Positions 33,368 to 45,343 are shown, numbered from the stretch's first letter. The stretch is DNA of 64,000 bases from Mycobacterium colombiense (GCF_003284935.1 NZ_QMEV01000003.1:122847-186846), one strand, 5' to 3'. Notes: generated by a model not told the origin, from the letters alone. Numbers and translations are program-made.

Positions 33368-34654
33368 ATGATGTCCAAGAACAGTGACCAGCTCGTCGGC
33401 CGGATCCTCCGGGTCAGCCGGCCGCGCCGACTGCTGCTCGCGGTGTGCGTGCTCGTCGCCGCGGTGGCCGCGATATACGTTGCGTCGACCACACATTGCC
33501 CCGGCGGCCATTGCGGTCAAAGCGGTGCTCCCACGAAAACCGCTGGGCCGGCCCAAATCACGATCACTCCCGCCCCCGACTCGCATGACGTCGACCCGGT
33601 CGCCCCGGTCACGGTCAAAGCCGAGAACGGAACCCTGACCGGCGTCGACATGGTCAACGAGAGTGGCAAACCGGTCGAGGGTGTCATGACCCCCGACAAC
33701 ACGGTGTGGAAACCGACCGTCCCGCTGGGCTACGGACGCACCTACACCCTCACGATCACCAGCAGCGGCGTCAGTGGTGTTGCGGCCAAGCAGGTTTCGT
33801 CCTTCTCCACGCTGAAGCCGTCCAACCAGACCAAGGTGTCGTTCACCGCTACGTCGGAGGCCGCGCTGCACGACGGTGGCACCTACGGCGTCGGGACGGT
33901 GATCGTGGCGCACTTCGACGAGAAGATCGCCGATCGCGCCGCCGCCGAGCGACAGCTGTCGGTGACCACCAACCCGAAAGTCGAGGGATCCTGGTACTGG
34001 GTCGACGACCAGAACGCCCATTGGCGGCCCGAGCACTACTACGCCCCCGGCACAACCGTCATCGCCGAGGCGAAAATCTACGGAATCGCGTTGGGCGACG
34101 GCCTGTTCGGGCAAGACGACACCAAGGTGTCGTTTCGAATCGGCGACGCACACGTCTCGATCGCCGATGACGCCACCCACCAGGTCAGCGTCTTCGACAA
34201 CGGAACCCTGGTGCGCACGATGCCCACCAGCATGGGGATGGGCGGCACCGAAGACGTCGGCGGCAAGACGATCTCGCTGTGGACGCCCTCGGGGATCTAC
34301 ACCGTGCTGGACAAGGGCAATCCCGTCATCATGGACTCGTCGACCTTCGGGCTGCCCAAGAACTCCAGGCTCGGATATCGCGAGACCATCAACTGGGCCA
34401 CCAAGATCAGCAGCGACGGCATCTATCTGCACGAGCTCGACGCGACGGTATGGGCCCAGGGCCATCGCGACACGTCCCATGGCTGCTTGAATCTCAACGC
34501 CGACAACGCGAAATGGTTCTTCGACTTTTCGGTCCCGGGCGACGTTGTCGAGGTCCGCAACAGCGGCGGACCGCCGCTGACGCTGGCGCAAAACGGCGAC
34601 TGGACGCTGAGCTGGGACGACTGGCGCAAGGGCAGCGCCCTCAAACCCACCTGA
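33368..34654 (+). CDS. L,D-transpeptidase
   Basis: 428 residues. An N-terminal membrane segment (RLLLAVCVLVAAVAAIYVAS, residues 20-39) anchors two Ig-like domains (about 60-150 and 150-255) and a YkuD catalytic domain. Its active site reads HRDTSHGCLNLN, with the His and Cys of SHGC at about 371 and 373. These enzymes make 3-3 cross-links in peptidoglycan, dominant in non-replicating mycobacteria, and are inhibited by carbapenems. Layout and length match the mycobacterial Ldt group that includes LdtMt2 and LdtMt5. Assignment to one paralogue is not safe. The C-terminal DWTLSWDDWRKG subdomain is also present. Two adjacent ATGs can initiate. Confidence 0.93.
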   Translation: MMSKNSDQLVGRILRVSRPRRLLLAVCVLVAAVAAIYVASTTHCPGGHCGQSGAPTKTAGPAQITITPAPDSHDVDPVAPVTVKAENGTLTGVDMVNESGKPVEGVMTPDNTVWKPTVPLGYGRTYTLTITSSGVSGVAAKQVSSFSTLKPSNQTKVSFTATSEAALHDGGTYGVGTVIVAHFDEKIADRAAAERQLSVTTNPKVEGSWYWVDDQNAHWRPEHYYAPGTTVIAEAKIYGIALGDGLFGQDDTKVSFRIGDAHVSIADDATHQVSVFDNGTLVRTMPTSMGMGGTEDVGGKTISLWTPSGIYTVLDKGNPVIMDSSTFGLPKNSRLGYRETINWATKISSDGIYLHELDATVWAQGHRDTSHGCLNLNADNAKWFFDFSVPGDVVEVRNSGGPPLTLAQNGDWTLSWDDWRKGSALKPT

Positions 34655-34708
34655 GGGTGACCCAGCCCATTCGTCACCGTCCGTTGTGCCCCACTTCACA
34701 ATAAAGTC

Positions 34709-34738
34709 TTGACTCGTTCCAAATAAGTGCGTCATATT
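34709..34738 (+). promoter_or_regulatory. furA promoter and FurA operator region (leaderless)
   Basis: TTGACT (34709-34714) and CATATT (34733-34738) are 18 bases apart. The GTG start of furA lies 7 bases after the -10 box, so the transcript should begin at the start codon. The AT-rich stretch TTCCAAATAAGTG between the boxes matches the position of the FurA-binding site known in M. tuberculosis. Confidence 0.75.
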
Positions 34739-34744
34739 GGTGGC

Positions 34745-35183
34745 GTGTCATCGACGGCCGATTACGCGGACAGGTTGCGGATGGCCGACCTGCGGGTGAC
34801 GCGGCCCAGGGTTGCCGTGCTGGAAGCCGTGGACGCCAATCCGCACGCCGACACCGAGACCATCTTCTCGGCGGTCCGGGTTGGCCTGCCCGATGTTTCG
34901 CGCCAGGCCGTCTACGACGTGCTCAATGCGCTGACCGCCGTCGGTCTGGTCCGGCGCATCCAGCCGCTGGGCATGGTCGCGCGCTACGAGTCGCGGGTCG
35001 GCGACAACCATCACCACGTCGTGTGCCGATCCTGCGGGATCATCGCCGACATCGACTGCGCCGTCGGTGACGCTCCCTGCCTCACTCCCTCCGACGACGA
35101 CGACGTTCTCGATGGCTTCGTCCTCGACGAGGCCGAAGTCATCTACTGGGGCCTGTGCGCCGATTGCACGACGGCAGGCTCTT

Positions 35184-35185
<2 letters not shown>
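34745..35185 (+). CDS. furA: Ferric uptake regulator-family repressor FurA
   Basis: 146 residues. The winged-helix N-domain (LRVTRPRVAVLEAVDANPHA, VSRQAVYDVLNALTAVGLV) is followed by a metal-binding dimer domain with HHHVVCRSCG and a final CADC. FurA in mycobacteria represses its own gene and katG and releases them on oxidative stress. The start is the leaderless GTG (VSSTADYADRL), as in M. tuberculosis. The region around the stop carries a GATCAC-AACC-GTGATC inverted repeat. katG follows after 48 bases. Confidence 0.95.
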
Positions 35186-37474
<2,289 letters not shown>

Positions 37475-37495
37475 GACCCGGTCACCGACGAAAAG

Positions 37496-37530
37496 CGGCA
37501 CCCCGCGAGCGGATGGCTCGCGGGGTGCCG
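37496..37530. terminator. Bidirectional terminator between katG and DUF1906 gene
   Basis: A perfect 15-base-pair stem (CGGCACCCCGCGAGC, loop GGATG, complementary arm) is followed by TTCTTT on the plus strand and preceded by GAAAAG, which gives CTTTTC on the minus strand. It lies between two convergent genes, 21 bases after katG and 19 bases beyond the other stop. Confidence 0.9.
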
Positions 37531-37549
37531 TTCTTTCATGCCGTGCGGT

Positions 37550-38368
37550 TCAGCGGTCCAGGTCCCACTGCCCGAAATCGGCGGCGAGGACGTCGTCGAC
37601 GTCCACATTGATGCCGCCGAGTAGCGGCCCCGGATTGCCCGGGCTGTTCACGACCGTCTGGTAGAGCACCGCCGCGGGTTCGCGTTCGCCGTGCGACCAC
37701 GACCTCGTCTGCCATGCCCACTGGTGCCCGGCGCTGGTGGACGGCCCGATGACGCCGTCCCTGATCGCCCACCCGCACGCCTGGGCATGTCCGTAGATGC
37801 CGGTGCGGCCCACGCCCAACACCGAGTTGATGCCCCGAAACCATTGCATGGCAAGGGTATTCCACGTGTTGGCGTCGATGTCATCGTCGACGCTGAAAAA
37901 GATCGGGGCCGAGTTCGGGCCTCCGGCCGCCGAGTGCAGCTCCATGGCCGTGCGTGCGTCCGCCACGCCGCCGTCATAGCCGCGGGTCAGATCCGACGGA
38001 TCGGGCCACCCGGGCTTGCCGTATTGAAAGTTGCTGACGATATGCAGGCCCGCCGCGCGCAGTGCATCGGCGTACTGCCGGGTCAGCGGTTTGGCTTCGA
38101 AGTTGGCGCCCGGCCGCGACTGCGACACGTAATTCACCACGCCGTCATAGCCCGCCGACTTGATTTCCTCCGGTGCGATCCTGCGCTCGGCGAAATCGAT
38201 CAGCTTCATCCCGGCCGCCGAGGCCCTCGAGCCGTCCGGGCCTGCGGCCAGCGCGCCCAGGCTCAGCAGGGCCGGCGCCACGACATAGGCGCCGGCGTAT
38301 TTGAGGACCTCGCGCCTGGACGGCGACCGCGCATCGCCGCGTGCACTCGGTCCGGCCGAATCCCGCAC
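37550..38368 (-). CDS. Tat-exported DUF1906 (glycoside-hydrolase-like) protein
   Basis: 272 residues. The twin-arginine signal SRREVLKYAGAYVVAP is followed by a TIM-barrel-like DUF1906 domain (MKLIDFAERRIAPEEIKSAG, VNYVSQSRPGANFEAKPLT, APIFFSVDDDID, GIYGHAQACGWAI, VDVDDVLAADFGQWD). Acidic residues SVDDD and VDVDD sit at the barrel ends, where a lysozyme-like active site would be. By memory it resembles Rv2525c, a Tat substrate with a glycosidase fold whose loss alters beta-lactam sensitivity. Peptidoglycan or a cell-wall glycan is the likely target. It starts at a GTG. Confidence 0.85.
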   Translation of the reverse strand: MRDSAGPSARGDARSPSRREVLKYAGAYVVAPALLSLGALAAGPDGSRASAAGMKLIDFAERRIAPEEIKSAGYDGVVNYVSQSRPGANFEAKPLTRQYADALRAAGLHIVSNFQYGKPGWPDPSDLTRGYDGGVADARTAMELHSAAGGPNSAPIFFSVDDDIDANTWNTLAMQWFRGINSVLGVGRTGIYGHAQACGWAIRDGVIGPSTSAGHQWAWQTRSWSHGEREPAAVLYQTVVNSPGNPGPLLGGINVDVDDVLAADFGQWDLDR

Positions 38369-38557
38369 CGCGCGATGGTAGCAAAAGCCCCGCGCCCGCC
38401 CCCGGGCGATCGTCGCCGGTCAGCGCCCATCAACGTCGGCGTCTCGCGTTCGTAACCGACCGGTCGGAAAGATGGCGGACACCGACCAGTGGCATGATCT
38501 TTGCGTGTCGGACATCCCGGGGGCCGCCTGCGCGAGCGACGGCGAATTCCCGGCTCG

Positions 38558-38603
38558 TTGCGCACGATTAGGTGATCGAACTATAGTCTGGACACATGTC
38601 CAG
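38558..38603 (+). promoter_or_regulatory. Promoter with 16-bp palindromic operator before GT4 operon
   Basis: TTGCGC (38558) and TATAGT (38582-38587) are spaced 18 bases. The perfect palindrome CTGGACACATGTCCAG (38588-38603) follows directly, covering the expected transcription start. This is a classic repressor position, probably TetR or GntR type. The 321-bp spacer 38369-38689 contains nothing else I can support. The transcript would have a leader of about 95 bases. Confidence 0.6.
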
Positions 38604-38689
38604 TTTGCTGTCGCGGAGTTCGGGAGTCCGTTGACCGCGATGTATTCGGCGCCATTCCGCGGTCATTTTCCAGCAAAGAAGAGTTGAGT

Positions 38690-39940
38690 ATGCGAATTGC
38701 CCTGCTGTCCTACCGTAGTAAGACCCATTGCGGCGGACAGGGCGTCTACGTGCGCCATCTCAGCCACGGTCTGGTGGAACTCGGTCACCACGTCGAGGTG
38801 TTCTCCGGCCAGCCGTATCCCGACCTGCTCGATCCGCGGGTCCGGCTCACCGAAGTGCCCAGCCTCGACCTCTACCGGGAACCCGACCCGTTCCGGGTAC
38901 CGCGGCCCAGCGAGATTCGCGACTCGATTGACGTCAGGGAATTGCTCACCACGTGGACAGCGGGCTTTCCCGAACCGCGGACGTTCACGATGCGGGCCGC
39001 GCGGCTACTCGCCCAGCGCACAGCCGATTTCGACGTCGTCCATGACAACCAGAGCCTGGGCACCGGCCTGCTGCGCATCGCCGAGGCGGGACTTCCGGTG
39101 GTGGCCACCGTGCACCACCCGATCACCCGCGACCGGGTGCTGGATCTGGCCGCCGCGCGGTGGTGGCGAAAACCGTTGGTGCGCCGTTGGTATGGGTTCT
39201 TGGACATGCAGCAGGAGGTCGCCCGCCACATCCCCGACCTGTTGACGGTCTCGTCGTCGTCGGCCTCCGACATCGTCGCCGACTTCGGCGTCGCGCCGGA
39301 ACAGCTTCACGTCGTGCCGCTGGGCGTGAACACCGAGCTGTTCAAACCGGGATCCGGTCCCCGCGAGCCCGGCCGCATCATCGCGATCGCCAGCGCCGAT
39401 ACCCCGCTCAAGGGCGTCCGCACCCTGCTGCATGCGGTCGCCCGGCTGCGCACCGTGCGCGATCTCGAGCTGCGGTTGGTTGCCAAGGTCGAACCGAACG
39501 GCCCGACGCACAAACTCATCGCCGAACTCGGGATCTCCGACATCGTGCACATCACCAGCGGACTGTCGGACGCCGAGCTGGCCGCGCTGTTCGCCTCCGC
39601 GGAGGTCGCCTGCATTCCGTCGCTCTACGAAGGCTTTTCGCTGCCCGCCGTGGAAGCCATGGCCAGCGGGACCCCGATCGTCGCCAGCCGCGTCGGTGCC
39701 CTGCCGGAAGTCCTTGGGACCGATGGTGCGTGCGCCGAACTGGTGCCGCCCGCCGACGTGGATGCCCTGACCCACGCGCTCGGGGAGCTCCTGGACTCGC
39801 CGGAAAAGCGCCGCAGCCTCGGCAAGGCGGGACGAACCCGCGCCGTCAACGTCTTCAGCTGGGAAGCCGTGGCAGCCCAGACCGTTCGGGTCTACGAGCG
39901 GGCGATCGCCCGCAACGCGCAGAGCGGAGCGCCATGCTGA
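38690..39940 (+). CDS. GT4-family glycosyltransferase
   Basis: 416-residue GT-B retaining glycosyltransferase. The N-domain has the acceptor loop SKTHCGGQGVYVRHLSHGL. The C-domain carries SADTPLKGVRTLLHAV, the nucleotide-sugar EX7E motif in SLYEGFSLPAVEAMASGTP, and ASRVGALPEVLG. Acceptor and sugar are unknown; relatives act on lipids (mannosyl-, glucosyltransferases) or small metabolites. ATG 38690 has GAAGAG upstream. Its last 7 bases overlap the next gene, making translation coupled. It is the first gene of an apparent three-gene operon behind a repressible promoter. Confidence 0.88.
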   Translation: MRIALLSYRSKTHCGGQGVYVRHLSHGLVELGHHVEVFSGQPYPDLLDPRVRLTEVPSLDLYREPDPFRVPRPSEIRDSIDVRELLTTWTAGFPEPRTFTMRAARLLAQRTADFDVVHDNQSLGTGLLRIAEAGLPVVATVHHPITRDRVLDLAAARWWRKPLVRRWYGFLDMQQEVARHIPDLLTVSSSSASDIVADFGVAPEQLHVVPLGVNTELFKPGSGPREPGRIIAIASADTPLKGVRTLLHAVARLRTVRDLELRLVAKVEPNGPTHKLIAELGISDIVHITSGLSDAELAALFASAEVACIPSLYEGFSLPAVEAMASGTPIVASRVGALPEVLGTDGACAELVPPADVDALTHALGELLDSPEKRRSLGKAGRTRAVNVFSWEAVAAQTVRVYERAIARNAQSGAPC

Positions 39941-40692
39941 CAGTCGATTTCGACCGGCTCGGGATCGGGCCGTCGAGCAAGGTCATCGACGTGGGATGCG
40001 GAGCCGGCCGGCACGCGTTCGAAGCGTATCGCCGCGGCGCCGACGTCGTCGCCTTCGACCGCGACGAAGCCGAATTACGTTCGGTGGACACGATTCTGCG
40101 CGCGATGGCCGAGACCGGCGAGGCGCCGGTCGGTGCGTCGGCGAAGGTGGTCGTCGGCGACGCGCTGAGGTTGCCCTACGCCGACGAGACATTCGACTGC
40201 GTCATCGCGTCGGAGATCCTTGAGCACATCCCTCACGACGACGTGGCGATCGCCGAGCTGATCAGGGTGCTCAAAGCCGGTGGCACGCTGGCGGTCAGCG
40301 TGCCACGGTGGCTACCCGAACGGGTGTGCTGGTTGTTGTCCGACGAATACCACGCCAACGAGGGCGGCCACGTCCGCATCTACCGGGCCAGCGAATTGCG
40401 CGGCAAGATCGCCGGCGGCGGGATGGAATTGACCCATACCCATCACGCCCACGCGTTGCACTCCCCCTTCTGGTGGCTCAAATGCGCGGTGGGCGTGCAG
40501 AACACCGACCACCGCGCCGTCACCGCCTACCACAAGCTCTTGGTGTGGGACCTGATGCAGCGGCCCAAGATCACCCAGCTGGCGGAGTCGCTGCTCAATC
40601 CGCTAGTGGGCAAAAGCGTCGCGATGTACTTCGTGAAGCCGCAGGAGGCGAAAACCCAGCCGACTGAAGGATATTCAGTTGCATCGGTCTAA
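39934..40692 (+). CDS. Class I SAM-dependent methyltransferase (GT4 operon)
   Basis: 252 residues. KVIDVGCGAGRHAFEAYRRG (motif I), VVAFDRDEAEL, FDCVIASEILEHIPHDD (motif II) and LKAGGTLAVSVPRWLPE (motif III) define a UbiE/Coq5-like fold. An inserted C-terminal part with THHAHALHSPFWWLKCAV and several helices suggests membrane-surface or lipid-bound substrate. The start overlaps the glycosyltransferase gene by 7 bases; its own end overlaps the next gene by 14. Likely O-methylates the product of the glycosyltransferase or its lipid acceptor, by inference from coupling only. Confidence 0.85.
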   Translation: MLTVDFDRLGIGPSSKVIDVGCGAGRHAFEAYRRGADVVAFDRDEAELRSVDTILRAMAETGEAPVGASAKVVVGDALRLPYADETFDCVIASEILEHIPHDDVAIAELIRVLKAGGTLAVSVPRWLPERVCWLLSDEYHANEGGHVRIYRASELRGKIAGGGMELTHTHHAHALHSPFWWLKCAVGVQNTDHRAVTAYHKLLVWDLMQRPKITQLAESLLNPLVGKSVAMYFVKPQEAKTQPTEGYSVASV

Positions 40693-41755
40693 TCCGCCCG
40701 CCGTCGCGGGGGTGTTGACTCCCGAGCAATGCCGGCAGACCGCGCTGTCCATCGCCGCCACACAGGAATCAACGGGCGCCATCCCCTGGTTCGAGGGCGG
40801 GCACACCGATCCGTGGGACCACATCGAGTGTGCGATGGCATTGACCTCCGCCGGGCTGCTGGAGCCGGCGCGGGCCGCCTTCGACTGGTGCCGGCGCACC
40901 CAACGCCCCGATGGCTCCTGGCCCATCCAGTTCCGGGCGGGGGTGGTCGAAGACGCCAACAGCGATAGCAATTTCTGTGCCTACATCGGCGCCGGGGTGT
41001 GGCACCACGTGCTGGTCACCGGCGACGAGTCGTTCGCGGCCCAGATGTGGCCGGTGGTGCACAAGGCGATCGACTTCGTCATCGACATGCAGGTGGGCTA
41101 CGGCGAGATCGGTTGGGCCCGAAGCGAAGCCGGTGTACTGCCGGAGGCCCTGCTGACCGGGTGCTCGAGCATTTTCCACAGCATCCGCTGTGCGCTTGCC
41201 CTGGCCGCGTTGGTCGACGATCCCCAGCCGGAGTGGGAACTGGCACTCGGCCGCCTGGGGCACGCCATCTCCGCGCATCCCGAGGCGTTCACGGAAAAGG
41301 ACCGCTACTCGATGGATTGGTACTACCCCATCCTGGGTAGTGCCTTGCGTGGTCCGGCGGCGGCGGTGCGCATCAAGCAGCGTTGGGACGCCTTCGTGGT
41401 CGACGGCCTGGGCATCCGGTGCGTCGGCGATCGGCCCTGGGTGACGGGTGCCGAAACGTGCGAGCTGGTGATGGCGCTGGATGCCATCGGGCAGCGTTCG
41501 GCCGCCCACCGGCAGTTCGCCGCGATGCAGCACCTGCGCGAAGACGACGGATCCTATTGGACGGGTTTGGTTTTCGCGGACGGAAAACGGTGGCCAGAGG
41601 AGCGCACCACCTGGACGGGCGCGGCGATGATCTTGGCGGCGGACGCGCTGTCGAACACCACCGCCGGCGCGGGCATCTTCCGCGGCGACGCGCTGCCGGT
41701 GGGTCTGCAGACCGACTTCGACTGCGAATGCGTCGTCACCGGCCCGGGCCGGTAA
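40679..41755 (+). CDS. Prenyltransferase/squalene-cyclase-like alpha-toroid protein
   Basis: 358 residues of repeated helical pairs with QW-like turns (QRPDGSWPIQF, EDDGSYWTGL, VGYGEIGWA), typical of the (alpha/alpha)6 barrel of terpene cyclases, protein prenyltransferases and some glycoside hydrolases. A canonical DxDD protonation motif of squalene cyclase is not evident, so it may be a binding or hydrolase-type toroid rather than a cyclase. The TTG start with GAAGGA upstream lies within the methyltransferase gene. Homologues next to a GT4 and a methyltransferase occur, by memory, in other actinobacteria. Confidence 0.75.
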   Translation: MHRSNPPAVAGVLTPEQCRQTALSIAATQESTGAIPWFEGGHTDPWDHIECAMALTSAGLLEPARAAFDWCRRTQRPDGSWPIQFRAGVVEDANSDSNFCAYIGAGVWHHVLVTGDESFAAQMWPVVHKAIDFVIDMQVGYGEIGWARSEAGVLPEALLTGCSSIFHSIRCALALAALVDDPQPEWELALGRLGHAISAHPEAFTEKDRYSMDWYYPILGSALRGPAAAVRIKQRWDAFVVDGLGIRCVGDRPWVTGAETCELVMALDAIGQRSAAHRQFAAMQHLREDDGSYWTGLVFADGKRWPEERTTWTGAAMILAADALSNTTAGAGIFRGDALPVGLQTDFDCECVVTGPGR

Positions 41756-41767
41756 CCCGAATTCCCG

Positions 41768-42439
<672 letters not shown>

Positions 42440-42549
42440 CTATCGCCTCGATCGACGCCGCCGACACCGTGGTCGATGTTCGCGCTCAGCGATCACCGGG
42501 GCTCTCTTCGACGCCTGCCCAGCGGCCAGAACGGCTTCGCTTTACCATC

Positions 42550-43248
42550 ATGGGCGTGCGCGCCTTGCTTATCCGAAAATTTGCTGGTGTCTGGGTGGCC
42601 GCGGTCATGGCCGCGGCCGCCGTGTTGCTGCCCGCCACGGCGCTTCCGCCCGGGGCCCCGGGCGCGGCGCCACCGGCGGCGGCCGCGAACTGCCCACCGG
42701 TACAGGTCGTGTTCGCCCGGGGACGTAACGAAGCGGCGGGTCCGGGCGTGCTGGGCAACGCGTTCATCAGCGCTCTGCGCTCCAAGGTGAACAGGACCGT
42801 GGGCGTCTACGCCGTGCAGTATCCCGCCGACACCGAGGTCGCCCAGGGCGCCAACGACATGAGCCACCACATCCAGGACATGGTCAACAACTGCCCCGAC
42901 ACCCGGCTGGTGCTGGGCGGCTATTCGCTGGGCGCGGCGGTCACCGACGTCGTGCTGGCGGCCCCGATCGGCGCGTTCGGGTTCGACAGCCCGCTGCCAC
43001 CGGGCGTCGATCAGCACGTCGCCGCCGTCGCCCTGTTCGGCAACGGCAGCCAATGGGTGGGTCCGATCACGAATTTCAATCCCACCTACAACGACCGGAC
43101 CATCGAGTTGTGCCACGGCGCCGACCCCATCTGCAACCCGGCCGACCCGAACACCTGGAAGGAAAACTGGCCACAGCATCTCGCCGGGGCCTACATCGAC
43201 GCCGGCATGGCCAACCAGGCCGCCGACTTCGTCGCGAGCAAGCTCTAA
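42550..43248 (+). CDS. Secreted cutinase-family esterase
   Basis: 232 residues. Long signal segment (about 1-46, ending AAAA-NC). Catalytic Ser126 in GGYSLGAA, Asp192 in GADPICNP, His210 in WPQHLAGAYIDAG. Cysteines pair as in other cutinases. Compared with the cutinase at 21202 it has Leu instead of Gln after the nucleophile and an inserted loop GAFGFDSPLPPG, so substrate range probably differs. By memory it resembles the Rv3451/Rv3452 group. ATG 42550 precedes GTG 42556, either of which would give a working signal peptide. Confidence 0.92.
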   Translation: MGVRALLIRKFAGVWVAAVMAAAAVLLPATALPPGAPGAAPPAAAANCPPVQVVFARGRNEAAGPGVLGNAFISALRSKVNRTVGVYAVQYPADTEVAQGANDMSHHIQDMVNNCPDTRLVLGGYSLGAAVTDVVLAAPIGAFGFDSPLPPGVDQHVAAVALFGNGSQWVGPITNFNPTYNDRTIELCHGADPICNPADPNTWKENWPQHLAGAYIDAGMANQAADFVASKL

Positions 43249-43402
43249 CCGGCCTCGGCGACGGAGCCCTAACCCCAGGCCGTACCAACAACGCGCCGGC
43301 ATGGCATGCCTAACGGCAGGTTGTGGGTGACAAAGCTGACCAGTCGAGTCACCATGAGCGGCCGCGTAGAGAGACGGCTTAATGCTCAGGTCAGGTCGCT
43401 CA

Positions 43403-44089
43403 ATGGCGTATTTTGGCAACACCACCACTCGCGGAGGGGGGCCAACGATTCCAGCCGTACGTCAGCAGAGCGACAACGCGCGGCGCCGCCGTGAGCGGCG
43501 AAACGCCGACCGCCATGCATCGAACGAGCGGTGGCAAACCATCCTGAAAGGCGCCGCGGCGGTGTTCCGTCGTGAGGGGTTCGCCAGGACGAGGCTCGAA
43601 GACATCGCCGTCGAAGTGGGCATCAATCGCGCCTCGCTCTACTACTACGTGGGCACCAAAGAAGAATTGCTGCTCGCCCTCATCGAGGCACCGGCGTACG
43701 AAATGACCAGGCATTGCCGCGAAGCGCTCGAGTCGGTCGCCGCGCCCGAGGAGAAGTTGCGTCGCGCCCTGGCGTCCTACATCGAGGACCTGGTCACCCA
43801 TCCCGAGCTTTTCGTGCTGTTCGGTGAAAGTCAGCACATCGCAACCATTGCGGGGGCGCAAGGCATCGTCAGCAACGCGGAGAGCTACGGCAAGACACTC
43901 CTGGCGATCATCGAAGAAGGCGTGACGGGCGGTGTCTTTCGCTCGGACCTGGACCCGCGGCTGGTGATGCTCGGCATTCTGGGCATGTACAACTGGATCC
44001 ACCGTTGGTATGTCCCCGGCGGACGCAACTCGCTGACCGAAATCGGCGGCACTTTCGCCGCGATGGTGCTCTCAGGCCTGCGCCCCTGA
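43403..44089 (+). CDS. TetR-family transcriptional regulator
   Basis: 228 residues. After a basic, Arg-rich N-terminal arm (30-45) comes the TetR helix-turn-helix (FARTRLEDIAVEVGINRASLYYYVGTKEEL). The ligand domain follows (LASYIEDLVTHPELFVLF, LVMLGILGMYNWIHRWY), the usual KstR2-like C-domain with the WIHRWY motif seen in regulators of steroid or acyl-CoA catabolism. The 95-base gap to the AhpD-like gene suggests a shared transcript. The operator is not evident in the preceding 150 bases. Confidence 0.9.
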   Translation: MAYFGNTTTRGGGPTIPAVRQQSDNARRRRERRNADRHASNERWQTILKGAAAVFRREGFARTRLEDIAVEVGINRASLYYYVGTKEELLLALIEAPAYEMTRHCREALESVAAPEEKLRRALASYIEDLVTHPELFVLFGESQHIATIAGAQGIVSNAESYGKTLLAIIEEGVTGGVFRSDLDPRLVMLGILGMYNWIHRWYVPGGRNSLTEIGGTFAAMVLSGLRP

Positions 44090-44184
44090 GCTCCCGCGAA
44101 CTGCGGTGCCGCAGCGGCAGAACCTACGATCGGAAGCAATCCGCAGTCTTGCGAGATTTGTGCCGCCAGCCGAGAGGAGGCGCA

Positions 44185-44826
44185 ATGCCGCGCCTGAAGC
44201 CGATCCCGCGGGCCGAAGTCAGCGACGACTTCACACTGAAGATGTACAACTTCATGTTCGGCGATCGAGATCCGGTGGCCGAGCCGGGAACTGTCGGTGG
44301 AACCCCCGGCAACTGGTGGACCGTGATGGCGCAGTCCCCCGCCGTCCTGCGCCATGCCGTGCGTGGCTTTCGGCTCTACCGCGAAGAGGTCTCCATCCGG
44401 GCCGACCACCGCGAATTGGGCCAGATCAGGGCGGGCTGGGTGGTGGGCAGCCAGTTCGTCTTCTCGCAGCACTGCAAGGCGTGCCGGTCGGCGGGATTGT
44501 CCGAGGAGAAGATCGCGGCCATACCGTCATGGGAGACCGCCGAGTGTTTCGATCACACCGAGCGGCTGTTGCTGGCCTACGCGGATTGCCTTGCGGGCCA
44601 ACAGGGTCGCGTACCCGAGCGGTTATGCACCCAGTTGCGGGAGATCTTCACCGACACCGAGATCCTCGAATTCACCTATACGACCACTATGTACGTGATG
44701 CACGCGATCATGTCGCGGGCATTGCGGCTGGAATTCGACGATGTCGACGACCCGATCGTCGAGGTTGACGACCCAGCGGGCGGCGGTGTGCTCGACATCG
44801 GCGCCGCGACGTCCGGACGTGACTGA
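44185..44826 (+). CDS. Carboxymuconolactone decarboxylase / AhpD-like protein
   Basis: 213 residues. The AhpD-like core has VGSQFVFSQHCKACRSAGLS with a CxxC pair three residues after His, preceded by the helix RELGQIRAGWVV and followed by LLLAYADCLAG. The CxxC and His suggest a thiol-dependent peroxidase or peroxidase-linked reductase, though some members are decarboxylases. GAGAGGAGG precedes the ATG, one of the best ribosome sites in the window. It lies directly downstream of the TetR gene. Confidence 0.82.
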   Translation: MPRLKPIPRAEVSDDFTLKMYNFMFGDRDPVAEPGTVGGTPGNWWTVMAQSPAVLRHAVRGFRLYREEVSIRADHRELGQIRAGWVVGSQFVFSQHCKACRSAGLSEEKIAAIPSWETAECFDHTERLLLAYADCLAGQQGRVPERLCTQLREIFTDTEILEFTYTTTMYVMHAIMSRALRLEFDDVDDPIVEVDDPAGGGVLDIGAATSGRD

Positions 44827-44871
44827 CATAAGCGAGATTGTCCGACCGAACGCCACCGGGGCGTTAGCGCG

Positions 44872-45327
44872 TTACGCGGGTTCGCGACGTCGACCGGCAG
44901 GCGCGTCGATGGCCTCGCCGCGTCTGGCGTGCAGACCCACAGAGCCGAGGATCAGCCCCATCCCGATCTCACCGACGGCGGTGAGCCAGGAGAACCAGGT
45001 GACGTTGATCCGCGGTCCCGACGTGAAGCTGTCTTGAAAGGCCGGCAGGAATGTCGGCAGCACGTGTGCGTAGACGAACAAGACCGCGCTGCCGAACCCA
45101 ACGATGATTGCGGCCCGGGGCGCCCACGGGTGATTACGCAAAACCAGCACCACCGCAAGGATCACGAACAATCCCTGAATCGTTCCGCCGACCATGACCG
45201 ACGGCGGCGACGCCGACATCCCCCGCCGAAAATGATCGGCCGCGTGGAGCGCAAACGCGGCCGCGAAACCGATCATCGCCGCGGTGACCGAACGGTGCGC
45301 TGTTACCGAATCCCAGTCGTTGGACAT
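44872..45327 (-). CDS. Small integral membrane protein
   Basis: 151 residues with four hydrophobic segments: AAMIGFAAAFALHAADHF, MVGGTIQGLFVILAVVLVL, AAIIVGFGSAVLFVYAHVL and WLTAVGEIGMGLILGSVGL. The C-terminus is basic. No signature I recognise; small four-helix proteins of this type belong to DoxX-like or DUF families. GGGAGAAG is 4 bases before the ATG. A perfect 27-bp palindrome begins 17 bases upstream of the start, so expression is probably repressed by a dimeric regulator. Confidence 0.75.
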   Translation of the reverse strand: MSNDWDSVTAHRSVTAAMIGFAAAFALHAADHFRRGMSASPPSVMVGGTIQGLFVILAVVLVLRNHPWAPRAAIIVGFGSAVLFVYAHVLPTFLPAFQDSFTSGPRINVTWFSWLTAVGEIGMGLILGSVGLHARRGEAIDAPAGRRREPA

Positions 45328-45343
45328 TGGCTTCTCCCGACTA

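Noticed and set aside
38472..38687. 71-codon frame before the GT4 operon
   Set aside because: It crosses the promoter and palindrome, has no ribosome site and an atypical composition.
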